NCBI GenBank assembly: GCA_963753725.1
Contig: CAVWDI010000001.1
Span: forward strand, 186,001-250,000
Direction: 5' to 3'
From: CAVWDI01 sp963753725
GTDB lineage: Bacteria > Chloroflexota > Anaerolineae > Anaerolineales > UBA4823
Length of the DNA: 64,000 bases
Position numbers and translations under genes: made by a program. Under the pieces are notes generated by a model, which saw only the letters and a list, made by a program, of their open reading frames with translations, was not told the DNA's origin and did not search any database. Shown here one piece after another: positions 28,477 to 37,563 of the stretch. Numbering within the stretch: position 1 is the first letter of the stretch; the number at the start of each line of letters is the position of its first letter.

Positions 28477-29478
28477 TTAATGACCATGCTCATCATCATG
28501 TCCACCATGTCCCGCCATTGCCTGGGACATAAACACCATGGTCAGCATGCCAAATACAAATGCCTGTATCAAACCAACAAATACTTCTAGAAGGTAGAAG
28601 ATAGAAGGTGCCAGAACAGGTACCAATGTGCCGATCACGAAAAGCAGTACGGTACCGGCAAAAATATTTCCGAAAAGCCGGAAGGAGAACGATAAGATTT
28701 TTGATAACTCAGATACGATTTCAAGTAGACCGACGCCGAAATCGATGATCCCCATAGGATTTTTGAAAAAATTCCATAATGCACGGAAATTGAGATATTT
28801 AGAAAAATAGCCAGGACCTAAAGCCCGCACACCAAAAACCTGCGTCATAAAAACAGAAATTAAGGCAAGCGCAACCGTGAAATTTAAATCTGTAGAAAGC
28901 GTCCTGACGAAAGGAATTAATGTAAATCCCCCGTGTTCAGCGTCTGCACCTTCTTCTGCTGGTAAAAGCGTAAAAACATTTCCGAACACATTTTTAATTG
29001 GATTCCCGTGTTCTTTGACGGGTTCAAGTATTCCTATAGTATCTACGCCCGGGATTAGTTCTGTCCAATTAACTACCAGAACGAATATAGTAATCGCGCC
29101 AAACCATGGAAATACTTTTTTAGCCCATTTTCCTGCAGTAGATTCGGTCATATTGTAAAGGACCTCTATCACTGCTTCGAGTGCACCTGAAAATCCGCTC
29201 GGTACCAGGGACCCACTTTTAGTCGCCCGCCTGACAGCGATCGCAATTAAGATCATAATAATATCTGCAATCACCATGGCCGTCATGGTATTCGTCCAAA
29301 ATATCGGACCCAGGACCGGTAATACTACGATAGGGGTATGGGAAAGTAACTCAGGGGCAACTTGAATATGGGGCAATACAGGATGGTAAATTCGGGCTAC
29401 GAAGAAACCCAATACTAATAATAAAAGGACAAGATAACGGTTTGGAATTCCGAAAATTCTTGGTTTTGGACTATCCAC
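28477..29478 (-). CDS. atpB: ATP synthase F0 subunit a
   Basis: The 333-residue stator channel of F0. The essential arginine is in LSFSFRLFGNIFAGTVLL near residue 273, and the final helix is FVGLIQAFVFGMLTMVF. The protein is longer than the E. coli homologue because of an extra N-terminal region and an insertion (about 140-195) between early helices, with VKEHGNPIKN and LPAEEGADAEHG. The C-terminus is His-rich (GHGGHDDEHGH). The start codon overlaps the end of atpI by eight bases. Confidence 0.95.
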   Translation of the reverse strand: MDSPKPRIFGIPNRYLVLLLLVLGFFVARIYHPVLPHIQVAPELLSHTPIVVLPVLGPIFWTNTMTAMVIADIIMILIAIAVRRATKSGSLVPSGFSGALEAVIEVLYNMTESTAGKWAKKVFPWFGAITIFVLVVNWTELIPGVDTIGILEPVKEHGNPIKNVFGNVFTLLPAEEGADAEHGGFTLIPFVRTLSTDLNFTVALALISVFMTQVFGVRALGPGYFSKYLNFRALWNFFKNPMGIIDFGVGLLEIVSELSKILSFSFRLFGNIFAGTVLLFVIGTLVPVLAPSIFYLLEVFVGLIQAFVFGMLTMVFMSQAMAGHGGHDDEHGH

Positions 29479-29779
29479 TTATATTGTCCTCCTTCGAGTG
29501 TTGTTTCGTGATGTTAACGTCGGTAGACTGCATTCTTGAAGTGGTTTTCTTGACGATCCAAACCATTGCTACCAATGTAATCGGAACACTTATAACCAAC
29601 AATCCAACGGTGAATAAAGGTTTTGTATTGAATTGATTGTCCAACCATATTCCACCGAATAGGGCTGCAATCAAGACCAATGATGTCAGGCAGCCCACCT
29701 CCCCGGTAACCACCGCTAAAGTGAAACCTAAAGTACGTTGCGGGCGGTTATCCCCCGGTTTATTTTCGGCTGGGGACAT
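29471..29779 (-). CDS. atpI: AtpI/AtpZ-like assembly protein
   Basis: A 102-residue protein with two membrane helices (about 18-45 and 55-78), at the 5' end of the F0 genes, where AtpI or AtpZ usually lies. These proteins help assemble the c ring or conduct magnesium or calcium. It has no Shine-Dalgarno sequence, and a good promoter ends only nine bases before the ATG, so its mRNA may be leaderless. The assignment rests mainly on position and topology. Confidence 0.75.
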   Translation of the reverse strand: MSPAENKPGDNRPQRTLGFTLAVVTGEVGCLTSLVLIAALFGGIWLDNQFNTKPLFTVGLLVISVPITLVAMVWIVKKTTSRMQSTDVNITKQHSKEDNISG

Positions 29780-29788
29780 GGTTTGGGA

Positions 29789-29818
29789 ATTGTATCACAG
29801 GCCGCTTCTCAGCGTCAA
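29789..29818 (-). promoter_or_regulatory. Sigma-70-type promoter of the atp operon
   Basis: TTGACG (29813-29818) and TACAAT (29789-29794) on the minus strand are 18 bp apart, each matching five of six consensus bases. The region lies in the 57-bp gap between the nuoN stop and atpI. Transcription would begin close to 29782, about three bases before the atpI ATG. The atp genes can therefore be expressed apart from the nuo genes upstream. Confidence 0.7.
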
Positions 29819-29836
29819 TAAAATCGATTTTTGATC

Positions 29837-31282
29837 CTAAAATACTGCAGTCGCCGTGGTGGTAACCCAATTAAACCAGGGCCCAAATATAGTACCGATC
29901 AGGATGATCCCAACAGTTAATACTGCGATTGCTAGTTTCATCGGACGCGTTATGGGTATGGGTTTGTCCTCATCTTCAGACCTATACAGGTATACATATT
30001 TTAAAACTGTCATGTAGTAATACAATCCGAAGATAGCATTGATCACACCAATGACTGCCAACCATACCATATTGGCGTCCACTGCTGCAGCAAACACAAA
30101 AACCTTGGCTATAAATCCACCAAGCGGCGGCATACCAGCTAATGAGAGGAAGGCCACTAACAGTGCAATCGCCAACCATGGTGAACGACGGCTCATCCCA
30201 TAATAGGCTGTCATATCATCCGAGCCTACCGTGCGGCTGTAAGCGGTGATAATACCGAACGCAGCCAAGTTGGTTACCAGATAAACGATTAAATACAGCA
30301 CCATACTGCTTATACCAATTCGTGAAATTGCTACCAGTCCAATCAACGCATAACCTGCATGGGCAATTGAGGAATAAGCCAGCATGCGTTTGATATTTTT
30401 CTGGGAGATCGCAAGCAGGTTGCCGAGTGTCATAGTTGCCACTGCCATCGCTGCCAGAACAGCTCCCCATTGAAGCGAAATATCCGGGTAAACCACTAAC
30501 AAAACCCGAGCCAATACAGCAAAACCAGCCGCTTTTGAAGCTGTTGACAAAAATCCTGTAACCGGTGTTGGAGCGCCCTGGTATACATCCGGAGACCAGA
30601 AATGGAAAGGGACTCCGGATATCTTAAAGCTGAATCCAACCAATACCAGCAAAAGTGTCCCTACTAATGCGCCTGTAGGTAAACTTGCATCTTGAAGATT
30701 ATTCGCGATCTGGTAAATATTAGTTGTCCCGGAAAATCCAAACAAAAGACTGAAGCCGTACAACAAAACCGCTGAAGTCAGTGCACCGAATAAGAAATAT
30801 TTAAATCCCGCTTCCGTGGAATCATCTCTCAAGACTAAGAAACCAGCCAGGATATAAAGTGGTATGGCTGTTGTCTCAATCGCTACGTATAATGTGACAA
30901 GATCCGCAGCGGATACCATGAACACCATGCCTAATGTTGAAGCGATCATCAAGACGAAGAAACCGCCTCGGCTCCCCAGATCTTTGTAATCCATAGCAAA
31001 CAGCGCTGTTATTCCCGCTCCAAAAATAACCAGCATCGTAAACGTAAAACTTAACCAATCATGCCGCAGCATGCCGCCCCACACCAACTCAGCGGATTCA
31101 GCATCCGGCCGGGCTGGTATACTCAAAAGCAGGATTATCCCCATCCCAATCGCTGTCACCCAACCAATGTTCCTATGGTGTTCTTCCGGAAGAATTAATT
31201 CAAGAACAAGAACGATTGCGCCCAAAACCACCAGAAGTATCTGGGGCAAAATCGAAAGAAACATCGAAGCATTTAGATACAT
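29837..31282 (-). CDS. nuoN: NADH-quinone oxidoreductase subunit N
   Basis: A 481-residue antiporter-like membrane subunit of complex I with about 14 helices. KISGVPFHFWSPDVYQGAPTPVTGFLSTASKA contains the conserved lysines and the PTP motif, and ISQKNIKRMLAYSSIAHAGY is the broken-helix region typical of NuoL, M and N. It is the last nuo gene, 2 bp after nuoM. Base composition and codon use match the neighbouring genes. Confidence 0.93.
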   Translation of the reverse strand: MYLNASMFLSILPQILLVVLGAIVLVLELILPEEHHRNIGWVTAIGMGIILLLSIPARPDAESAELVWGGMLRHDWLSFTFTMLVIFGAGITALFAMDYKDLGSRGGFFVLMIASTLGMVFMVSAADLVTLYVAIETTAIPLYILAGFLVLRDDSTEAGFKYFLFGALTSAVLLYGFSLLFGFSGTTNIYQIANNLQDASLPTGALVGTLLLVLVGFSFKISGVPFHFWSPDVYQGAPTPVTGFLSTASKAAGFAVLARVLLVVYPDISLQWGAVLAAMAVATMTLGNLLAISQKNIKRMLAYSSIAHAGYALIGLVAISRIGISSMVLYLIVYLVTNLAAFGIITAYSRTVGSDDMTAYYGMSRRSPWLAIALLVAFLSLAGMPPLGGFIAKVFVFAAAVDANMVWLAVIGVINAIFGLYYYMTVLKYVYLYRSEDEDKPIPITRPMKLAIAVLTVGIILIGTIFGPWFNWVTTTATAVF

Positions 31283-31284
31283 AC

Positions 31285-32757
31285 TTATGCACCTCCTATA
31301 AGGCGCAGTACGTTTTCTACACCCGAAGAGACCAGCGGCACCATGATTGGCGGATAAACACCCACCAGAATTAGGACCACAGAGAGAAATATCAAGGCGA
31401 CTTTATCCAATTTATTAATCTTTGTGATATGACCCACAAATTCACCAGGCATCTTTCCGAAGAAAACCTGCCCGATAATCCTAATAATATATGATGCCGT
31501 AATCACAATTGAAATCGCAGCAACAATCGCAACCAGAGGATAACTCCGCCACAGACCCATAAATATCGGGAATTCTGCTACAAAGCCGGAAAACCCTGGC
31601 ATCCCCATCGAGACCAAACCACCGACAATAAACGCAATCGCCACGAGAGGCATCACTTTCCTGAAGCCTCCCAGTTGAGGGATTTCTCTGGTGTGGGCTC
31701 TATCGTATACCATCCCAACCACAGCGAAGAATAGTGCTGTCATGATCCCGTGAGAAAACATTTGAACACCCGCGCCCAGCATACCCTCAGCGTTCAAGGT
31801 GGCAAATCCCATCAGCACTAAACCCATATGGGAAACTGAAGAGAAGCCGATCACATATTTAAAATCTGATTGGACTGAGGCGATAAATGCGCCATAAACA
31901 ACATTTACCAGAGTTAAAATGATGATCCAGGGCATATGGTAAGTGGCGCCTTCTGGCAGCAGCATGATCCCTACTCTAAGCGCAGCGAACGCACCCAATT
32001 TCATCAACACACCAGCATGGAACATTGATACCGCGGTAGGAGCAGCGACATGACCATCCGGGCTCCAATTATGAAATGGGAATATACCACCCAGAATTGC
32101 AAATCCGAAGAACACAAATGGGAACCAAAAGCGTTGGAATGCTGTCGAAAAGTCGGCGGTTTCAAGAGCGATCATATCAAACGTTCCCAGTCCGGATGCG
32201 AAATACATTGCTAAGGCGCCGACCAGAGCAATTACCGATCCAAAAAATAAAAATAGGGTCAATTTCATAGCTGCGTATTCACGAGTAACTTTCCAACCCC
32301 AGATTGCAATTAACAAAAACATCGGGAATACTGCAATCTCATAGAAAAAGATCAACATGAACAAATCCAGCGCAACAAAAACGCCGAAGACGCCGGTCGC
32401 AAGGATGAACAAGAATGCAAAAAATTCGCGCGGCCGGTCATCAATCCCCCATGAAATCAAAACACCGGTAAACATCACAATACCTGTCAACAAGACCAGT
32501 GGTGTATTCATTCCATCCACACCGACATGATAAGAAATCCCCAATTGCGGCAGCCATGAATATTTTTCCACAAATTGATAGCCGCCTGCTCCAATGTCAT
32601 AGGAGAAATAAACCCATAACGAAAGGACCAGCGCCAGTGTTCCAGCAGCTAGAGCCGTAACACGAATCTCGTTTTTACGTTCACCGGGGATCAATAAAAT
32701 CAGGATGCCGGCTGCCACCGGTGTAAAAACGACAAAACTGAGAATTGGAAATTGCAT
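31285..32757 (-). CDS. nuoM: NADH-quinone oxidoreductase subunit M, second copy
   Basis: A 490-residue NuoM-type proton-pumping subunit. The residues expected in the half channels are present around FFYEIAVFPMFLLIAIWG, FPFHNWSPDGHVAAPTAVSM and SVSHMGLVLMGF. It is one of two NuoM-like proteins encoded back to back in this cluster; the two share the fold but differ throughout, so this is an old duplication and not a recent repeat. It lies 2 bp from nuoN and 41 bp from the corrected end of the other copy. Confidence 0.9.
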   Translation of the reverse strand: MQFPILSFVVFTPVAAGILILLIPGERKNEIRVTALAAGTLALVLSLWVYFSYDIGAGGYQFVEKYSWLPQLGISYHVGVDGMNTPLVLLTGIVMFTGVLISWGIDDRPREFFAFLFILATGVFGVFVALDLFMLIFFYEIAVFPMFLLIAIWGWKVTREYAAMKLTLFLFFGSVIALVGALAMYFASGLGTFDMIALETADFSTAFQRFWFPFVFFGFAILGGIFPFHNWSPDGHVAAPTAVSMFHAGVLMKLGAFAALRVGIMLLPEGATYHMPWIIILTLVNVVYGAFIASVQSDFKYVIGFSSVSHMGLVLMGFATLNAEGMLGAGVQMFSHGIMTALFFAVVGMVYDRAHTREIPQLGGFRKVMPLVAIAFIVGGLVSMGMPGFSGFVAEFPIFMGLWRSYPLVAIVAAISIVITASYIIRIIGQVFFGKMPGEFVGHITKINKLDKVALIFLSVVLILVGVYPPIMVPLVSSGVENVLRLIGGA

Positions 32758-32798
32758 TTATCACCTCGTTCGCGTGCTGTAATTCCACGCGGCACGAT

Positions 32799-34359
32799 TT
32801 AATTTAATATAAGAGACATCACTGCATAATTAATTACGGATAAGATCCAAGCAGGCCAAACTCCGATCCACAGCATAAGGATCATTAAGGGAATGATCAC
32901 AAAAAGTTCACGGCCGTTAATTTCCTTCAGATGATCCAACCAGCGAATATTCAACGGTCCTTGAAGAGTCATCTTAATCGCCTTTTAAGATATAAGCGCC
33001 GGTAAAGAACAAGCCGATCATGGCAAGGGCTGTATAAACAGTAAACACCGGCCATGCGCCTCTCACTACTAAAAATTCAGATACAAACCCATTTAATCCT
33101 GGTAGACCGAGGGATGCCATCGAGGTAAACACCAGGATACTTCCATATACCGGGATTAAAGCAAACAGGCCGCCGAATTCTTTTAAACTTCGTGTATGAG
33201 TTCGCTCGTAAATCACACCCACCAGAAAGAACATCCCCGCTGCAGATAGACCGTGATTGAACATTTGTAACACCGCGCCTTCCAGAGCAATGGTGGCATC
33301 CAATGTTCCGTATGCAAAGGCAGCAGCCGCGATTCCTAAAATTACAAATCCCATATGGTTTACAGAAGAATAAGCTACCAGGCGCTTAAAATCATCTTGT
33401 CCCCAGGCCGCAAGTGCGCCGTGAATAATCGAGGCGACTGCTAGAAACGCAAGAGCGCCCGCGAAGTATTTTGATTCTTCTGGATAAAAAGGCAGCACCA
33501 GGCGTAAGAATCCATATCCTCCCAGTTTCAGCAGCACACCCGCTAATAACATGGAGCCTGCTGTGGGAGCTTCAGTATGAGCATCCGGCAGCCATGTATG
33601 GAACGGCCATACCGGCACCTTTACCAAAAATGCAATCGCAAACGCCCAGAATGCGATCGCCTTGACTGTCTCTATTGGAATATTGAATGTCGATTTATCT
33701 AAGGATACCCACTTCTCGGTAAGTACTAAAATATCGAAAGTCCCAGCCGCGACGCCAATCATCTGTATTGCCAGGAGCAGACCCAATGAACCAACCATCG
33801 TAATAATCATAAATTTGAAAGAGGCATACGTACGGGCTTTGATTTTACGACCTCCCCAAACTTCGCGTTCACCTTTTTCGCTGCCCCACTGGTTGATGAT
33901 GAAATACATCGGGACCAGACCAAATTCCCAGAACACAAAGAAAAATAACAAATCCAATGACAGGAATACGCCCAACATTCCCATCTCTAGCAAAAAGAAC
34001 AGGATCATAAACGCTTTTACTCGATCTGTGACCGTGAAAGATGTCAGGATTGCCAGCGGGGTTAATATCGTTGTTAATAAAACAAGTACCAATGAAATGC
34101 CATCCACACCTATGTGGAATGATGAATTGATAGGTCCATACCAAACAAACATTTCTTGAAATTGGTATCCGGGTTCATTGGGGATGAAAAGAAACCATAA
34201 TATTATCGATAATACGAGCGGTATCAATGAAAGGACAAATGCCGTCCACCGATGCAGGTTATCAAGTTCACCAGGTAATACCAGGTGCACCACCGCGGCA
34301 AACACCGGGCTTAAGAGGATGAGGAACAGCAAGTGATCGGCTAAAAAGTCCATTATCAT
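32799..34359 (-). CDS. nuoM: NADH-quinone oxidoreductase subunit M, first copy, frame broken near 32985
   Basis: The intact-looking frame stops at 32974 after GAYILKGD, short of the last helix. Skipping one G continues as AYILKAIKMTLQG, then INGRELFVIIPLMIL and IGVWPAWIL, the normal NuoM C-terminus, ending at TAA 32799-32801. The complete protein is about 519 residues. Functional residues are visible around FWEFGLVPMYFIINQWG, WPFHTWLPDAHTEAPTAGSM and SVNHMGFVILG. It lies between nuoL and the second NuoM-like gene on the same transcript. The frame break is probably a consensus error. Confidence 0.9.
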
Positions 34360-34393
34360 TGCTCCAAAAGATTGGCGATTTTACTTTTCATGG

Positions 34394-36574
34394 TTACCGT
34401 CCAAAAACAAGCAGGTAATAAAATAGGGCGGTAAACGCTGCAACGGTTACCAGAGCCAAGATCATGTATTGTTGAATCCGACCAGTTTGAATAGGTCGCA
34501 ATATCGTACTCAACTTTTTAGTTGATTCGCCTACCCAATCACCGAGGCCATTCACGATCGGCATATCGATGAAATTACGTAAGAAATTACCTATTATTGA
34601 CGTGAGATGTGCTATCCAATGGATTACACCGTCAATGACTTTACGATCCATCCATAGATACGAGAAATTTTTTGCTACCCAATATGCTGGTCGTACAAAT
34701 AAGAAATCGTAAAGCTCATCGAAATAATACTTATTTTGAAGCAGCGTATATATCGGACCAAGTACTCTTTCTTGCGGGTCAGCTGCTCCAACCTTGGTCT
34801 TCCGGTACACCAACCAGCCCAAACTCAATCCGCCCAGAGATACAACAAGTGAAGTAATGAGCGGAATGTAATTAAAAGCGACTGCTTTGGGTTCCTCGAG
34901 TAACGTTTCTCCAACAAATTGATGGGCATAGTTAGGTATGATGTTGCCCATCACTGGAAAATCTTCCGGTATACCCACCCATCCAAGTATCAAAGAGAAT
35001 ATCGCCAGGATAATCAACGGGAGTGTCATCGTCCATACATTCTCACTGGCATGATCCGCAGCTTTCGTGCGAGGTTCTCCAAGGAAGGTCAGCGTTATCT
35101 GCCGCATTGTGTAGTATGCAGTGAGCAAGGCAGCCAAAGCCAGCGTGATGAACACAGCAATATGGTTGTGACCAAAAGCATCCGCAAATATTTCATCCTT
35201 CGACCAGAATCCAGCTGTAATTAAAGGAAATCCAGCCAGAGCCAGACCACCGATTAAAAATGTGAAAAACGTAATCGGCATTTTCTTTCGTAAACCACCC
35301 ATATTGAACATATCCTGGGGATCAACATGTTCACCGGTATGAAATACGCCATGTTCGACTCCGTGGATAACTGAACCCGAACCGAGAAATAGAAGCGCTT
35401 TAAAGAAGGCATGCATTACTAGATGAAATGCAGCCGCAACATATGCTCCAATCCCAATTGCTGCAAACATAAATCCCAATTGAGAAATGGTTGAATATGC
35501 CAATACTCTTTTAACGTCATTTTGTGCGATGGCGATCGTTGCAGCAAATAGCGCGGTAAAGGCGCCGATAAACGCTACAATCTGCATGGTTGGTGTAAGA
35601 TGACCATGTTCCATTCCTGCTGATAGAAGCGGGAATATTCTTAAAGTCAAGTAAACACCCGCCGAAACCATCGTAGCCGCGTGGATCATCGCAGAGACAG
35701 GAGTCGGTCCTTCCATAGCATCCGGAAGCCAAACATGCAGCGGCCACTGCGCAGATTTACCCACTGCGCCAATAAACAATAACAGGCTGACTAAACCTGC
35801 AACAGATAATCCTAAGACGCCTGATGCCGTTGTACCCAGTTCGTGCAGCACTTCAGGGTTATACAAAATGTCCCGGTAGCTCAGTGTTCCAGTGACCGAA
35901 TAAAGGTAGGCAATCCCTAACAGCATAAACACATCCCCGACACGTGTTGTCAAGAATGCTTTGATCATCGCCGCCCTTGCTGAAAGCTTAGCATACCAGA
36001 ACCCGATCAGCAGGTAGGAACACAATCCCATAATCTCCCAACCGATAAATAAAGACAATAAATTATCGGAAACGACCAGTAAATACATTCCAAAGGCAAA
36101 TAAACCAATAAATGCAAAAAACCTGGAATACATCGGTTCGATCGAAGGAACTTTATGTGTATGACCCTGGACATCTGATACGGTGGCGCCATGTGGGGGT
36201 AGTCCGGGACGATCATGATCACCTTTCGGTTGGCCGAAATTGTTATATCCAACGCTGTAAATAAAGATCATCAGGACAGTCCAGGCGACAAAGAATAGCG
36301 TTACTGCAGACAGTGGGTCAATTTGCACTCCGATCGACAACCATGTATCTCCGGTTGGTATCCAAGGAATGGAAGATGAAATTGGATGTTCCCCCAGATG
36401 TTCAACCTGATTGGCATACCAGTAAACCACCATACTGGCTAACCACGAGAGCAATGCGGCTCCAATCGCTATCACATGACTCGCTTTCTTCCTGCGGTTC
36501 GTTAATAGAATAATCAAGAAAAAGGCCAAAAGCGGCGGGAGCGGGATAAACCACACAAGTGATTCGATTGTCAT
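34394..36574 (-). CDS. nuoL: NADH-quinone oxidoreductase subunit L
   Basis: A 726-residue distal antiporter-like subunit of complex I with the long C-terminal lateral helix. FIGWEIMGLCSYLLIGFW, WPLHVWLPDAMEGPTPVSAM with IHAATMVSAGVYL, and STISQLGFMFAAIG are typical NuoL segments carrying the conserved Glu, Lys and His of the channels. It is 34 bp upstream of the first nuoM copy and 51 bp downstream of nuoK. Confidence 0.95.
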   Translation of the reverse strand: MTIESLVWFIPLPPLLAFFLIILLTNRRKKASHVIAIGAALLSWLASMVVYWYANQVEHLGEHPISSSIPWIPTGDTWLSIGVQIDPLSAVTLFFVAWTVLMIFIYSVGYNNFGQPKGDHDRPGLPPHGATVSDVQGHTHKVPSIEPMYSRFFAFIGLFAFGMYLLVVSDNLLSLFIGWEIMGLCSYLLIGFWYAKLSARAAMIKAFLTTRVGDVFMLLGIAYLYSVTGTLSYRDILYNPEVLHELGTTASGVLGLSVAGLVSLLLFIGAVGKSAQWPLHVWLPDAMEGPTPVSAMIHAATMVSAGVYLTLRIFPLLSAGMEHGHLTPTMQIVAFIGAFTALFAATIAIAQNDVKRVLAYSTISQLGFMFAAIGIGAYVAAAFHLVMHAFFKALLFLGSGSVIHGVEHGVFHTGEHVDPQDMFNMGGLRKKMPITFFTFLIGGLALAGFPLITAGFWSKDEIFADAFGHNHIAVFITLALAALLTAYYTMRQITLTFLGEPRTKAADHASENVWTMTLPLIILAIFSLILGWVGIPEDFPVMGNIIPNYAHQFVGETLLEEPKAVAFNYIPLITSLVVSLGGLSLGWLVYRKTKVGAADPQERVLGPIYTLLQNKYYFDELYDFLFVRPAYWVAKNFSYLWMDRKVIDGVIHWIAHLTSIIGNFLRNFIDMPIVNGLGDWVGESTKKLSTILRPIQTGRIQQYMILALVTVAAFTALFYYLLVFGR

Positions 36575-36625
36575 GAATTTCCTTCCAGGTTATTCGTTCT
36601 CAAATTCATAAGTAAAAAGTTCCCA

Positions 36626-36934
36626 TCACCACTTCAACAAATCAATTTCGTCAGCAGCAACCGTACCGCGACGGCGATATACAGAGATAAACAAAGCCAA
36701 ACCAACCGCGACTTCAGCAGCCGCGACCGCAAATACCATTACCGCAAAAGCCTGACCGGAGATATCTCTGGGGGTGTCAAACCGCCAAAATGCCACTAGG
36801 TTGATATTGACCGCGTTCAGCATTAATTCGATACCCATTAAAATTGCGATCGCGTTTTTTCTGGCAAGCACACCAAACAATCCTATGCAGAAAAGCGCTG
36901 CCGCAAATATCAAGTACCACGAAATGGGGACCAT
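36626..36934 (-). CDS. nuoK: NADH-quinone oxidoreductase subunit K
   Basis: A 102-residue three-helix subunit. The membrane glutamates expected for proton transfer are in LMGIELMLNAVNINLVAF (helix 2) and AVAAAEVAVGLAL (helix 3). It begins 9 bp after the nuoJ stop and precedes nuoL, the standard order. Confidence 0.95.
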   Translation of the reverse strand: MVPISWYLIFAAALFCIGLFGVLARKNAIAILMGIELMLNAVNINLVAFWRFDTPRDISGQAFAVMVFAVAAAEVAVGLALFISVYRRRGTVAADEIDLLKW

Positions 36935-36943
36935 TAATACCTC

Positions 36944-37453
36944 CTACTCTCGCTCCCAGGCAACGATAATGGCGCCTATCAGGGCTGCCAGGAGTAACAC
37001 CGATGCGAGTTCGAACGGGATGACATAAGCTTCAGGAGAAACCAGAGCGACTCCTAACTGCTGAATTGGATTCAATGCTGGACTCAACTCAGGTCTTGTC
37101 GCATTGATTCCGGGCCACACACTTAAAATCCAGGCCATCGTACCAAAGAGGACCACAGAAATTAAAATCGCCCAAATCCAATTTGAATTGAACCGTGGGT
37201 CAGGAGTATCAGCCACTCTCCGAGTAAGCATAATCGCGAAAATCATTAATATCGCAATTGCTCCAATATAAACTACTACTTGAACCACAGCCAGGAAACC
37301 GGCATTGAGGAAAACATAAAAAATGGATATACCGAATAGCGAAACGATTAACCACAGCGCGGCATGGATAAGATTCCGAGAAGTTACTACGAGTAATGCT
37401 GCTCCCAATGTGGCAGCAGCTACAAGGATGAATAGAATTTGATCAATTGTCAT
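36944..37453 (-). CDS. nuoJ: NADH-quinone oxidoreductase subunit J
   Basis: A 169-residue five-helix subunit. The third helix region VVYIGAIAILMIFAIMLTRR is the conserved core with the pi-bulge near the quinone tunnel. It follows nuoH directly in the cluster; nuoI, which normally lies between H and J, is missing. If the nuoH tail is real the two genes are 13 bp apart. Confidence 0.94.
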   Translation of the reverse strand: MTIDQILFILVAAATLGAALLVVTSRNLIHAALWLIVSLFGISIFYVFLNAGFLAVVQVVVYIGAIAILMIFAIMLTRRVADTPDPRFNSNWIWAILISVVLFGTMAWILSVWPGINATRPELSPALNPIQQLGVALVSPEAYVIPFELASVLLLAALIGAIIVAWERE

Positions 37454-37563
37454 AAGGCCAATCCATTTATCCAGAGCTAGAAGTAGATGGAGTACCCTCT
37501 CCCGAGGCGGAGATCGTCATATCAACATTTGCAACCAGTTTGGTTTCTCCTACTTTCTCCCTT

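Noticed and set aside
31285..34359. Recent tandem duplication of nuoM
   Set aside because: The two NuoM proteins share fold motifs but have little identical DNA, so this is an ancient paralogue pair and not a repeat or assembly duplication.
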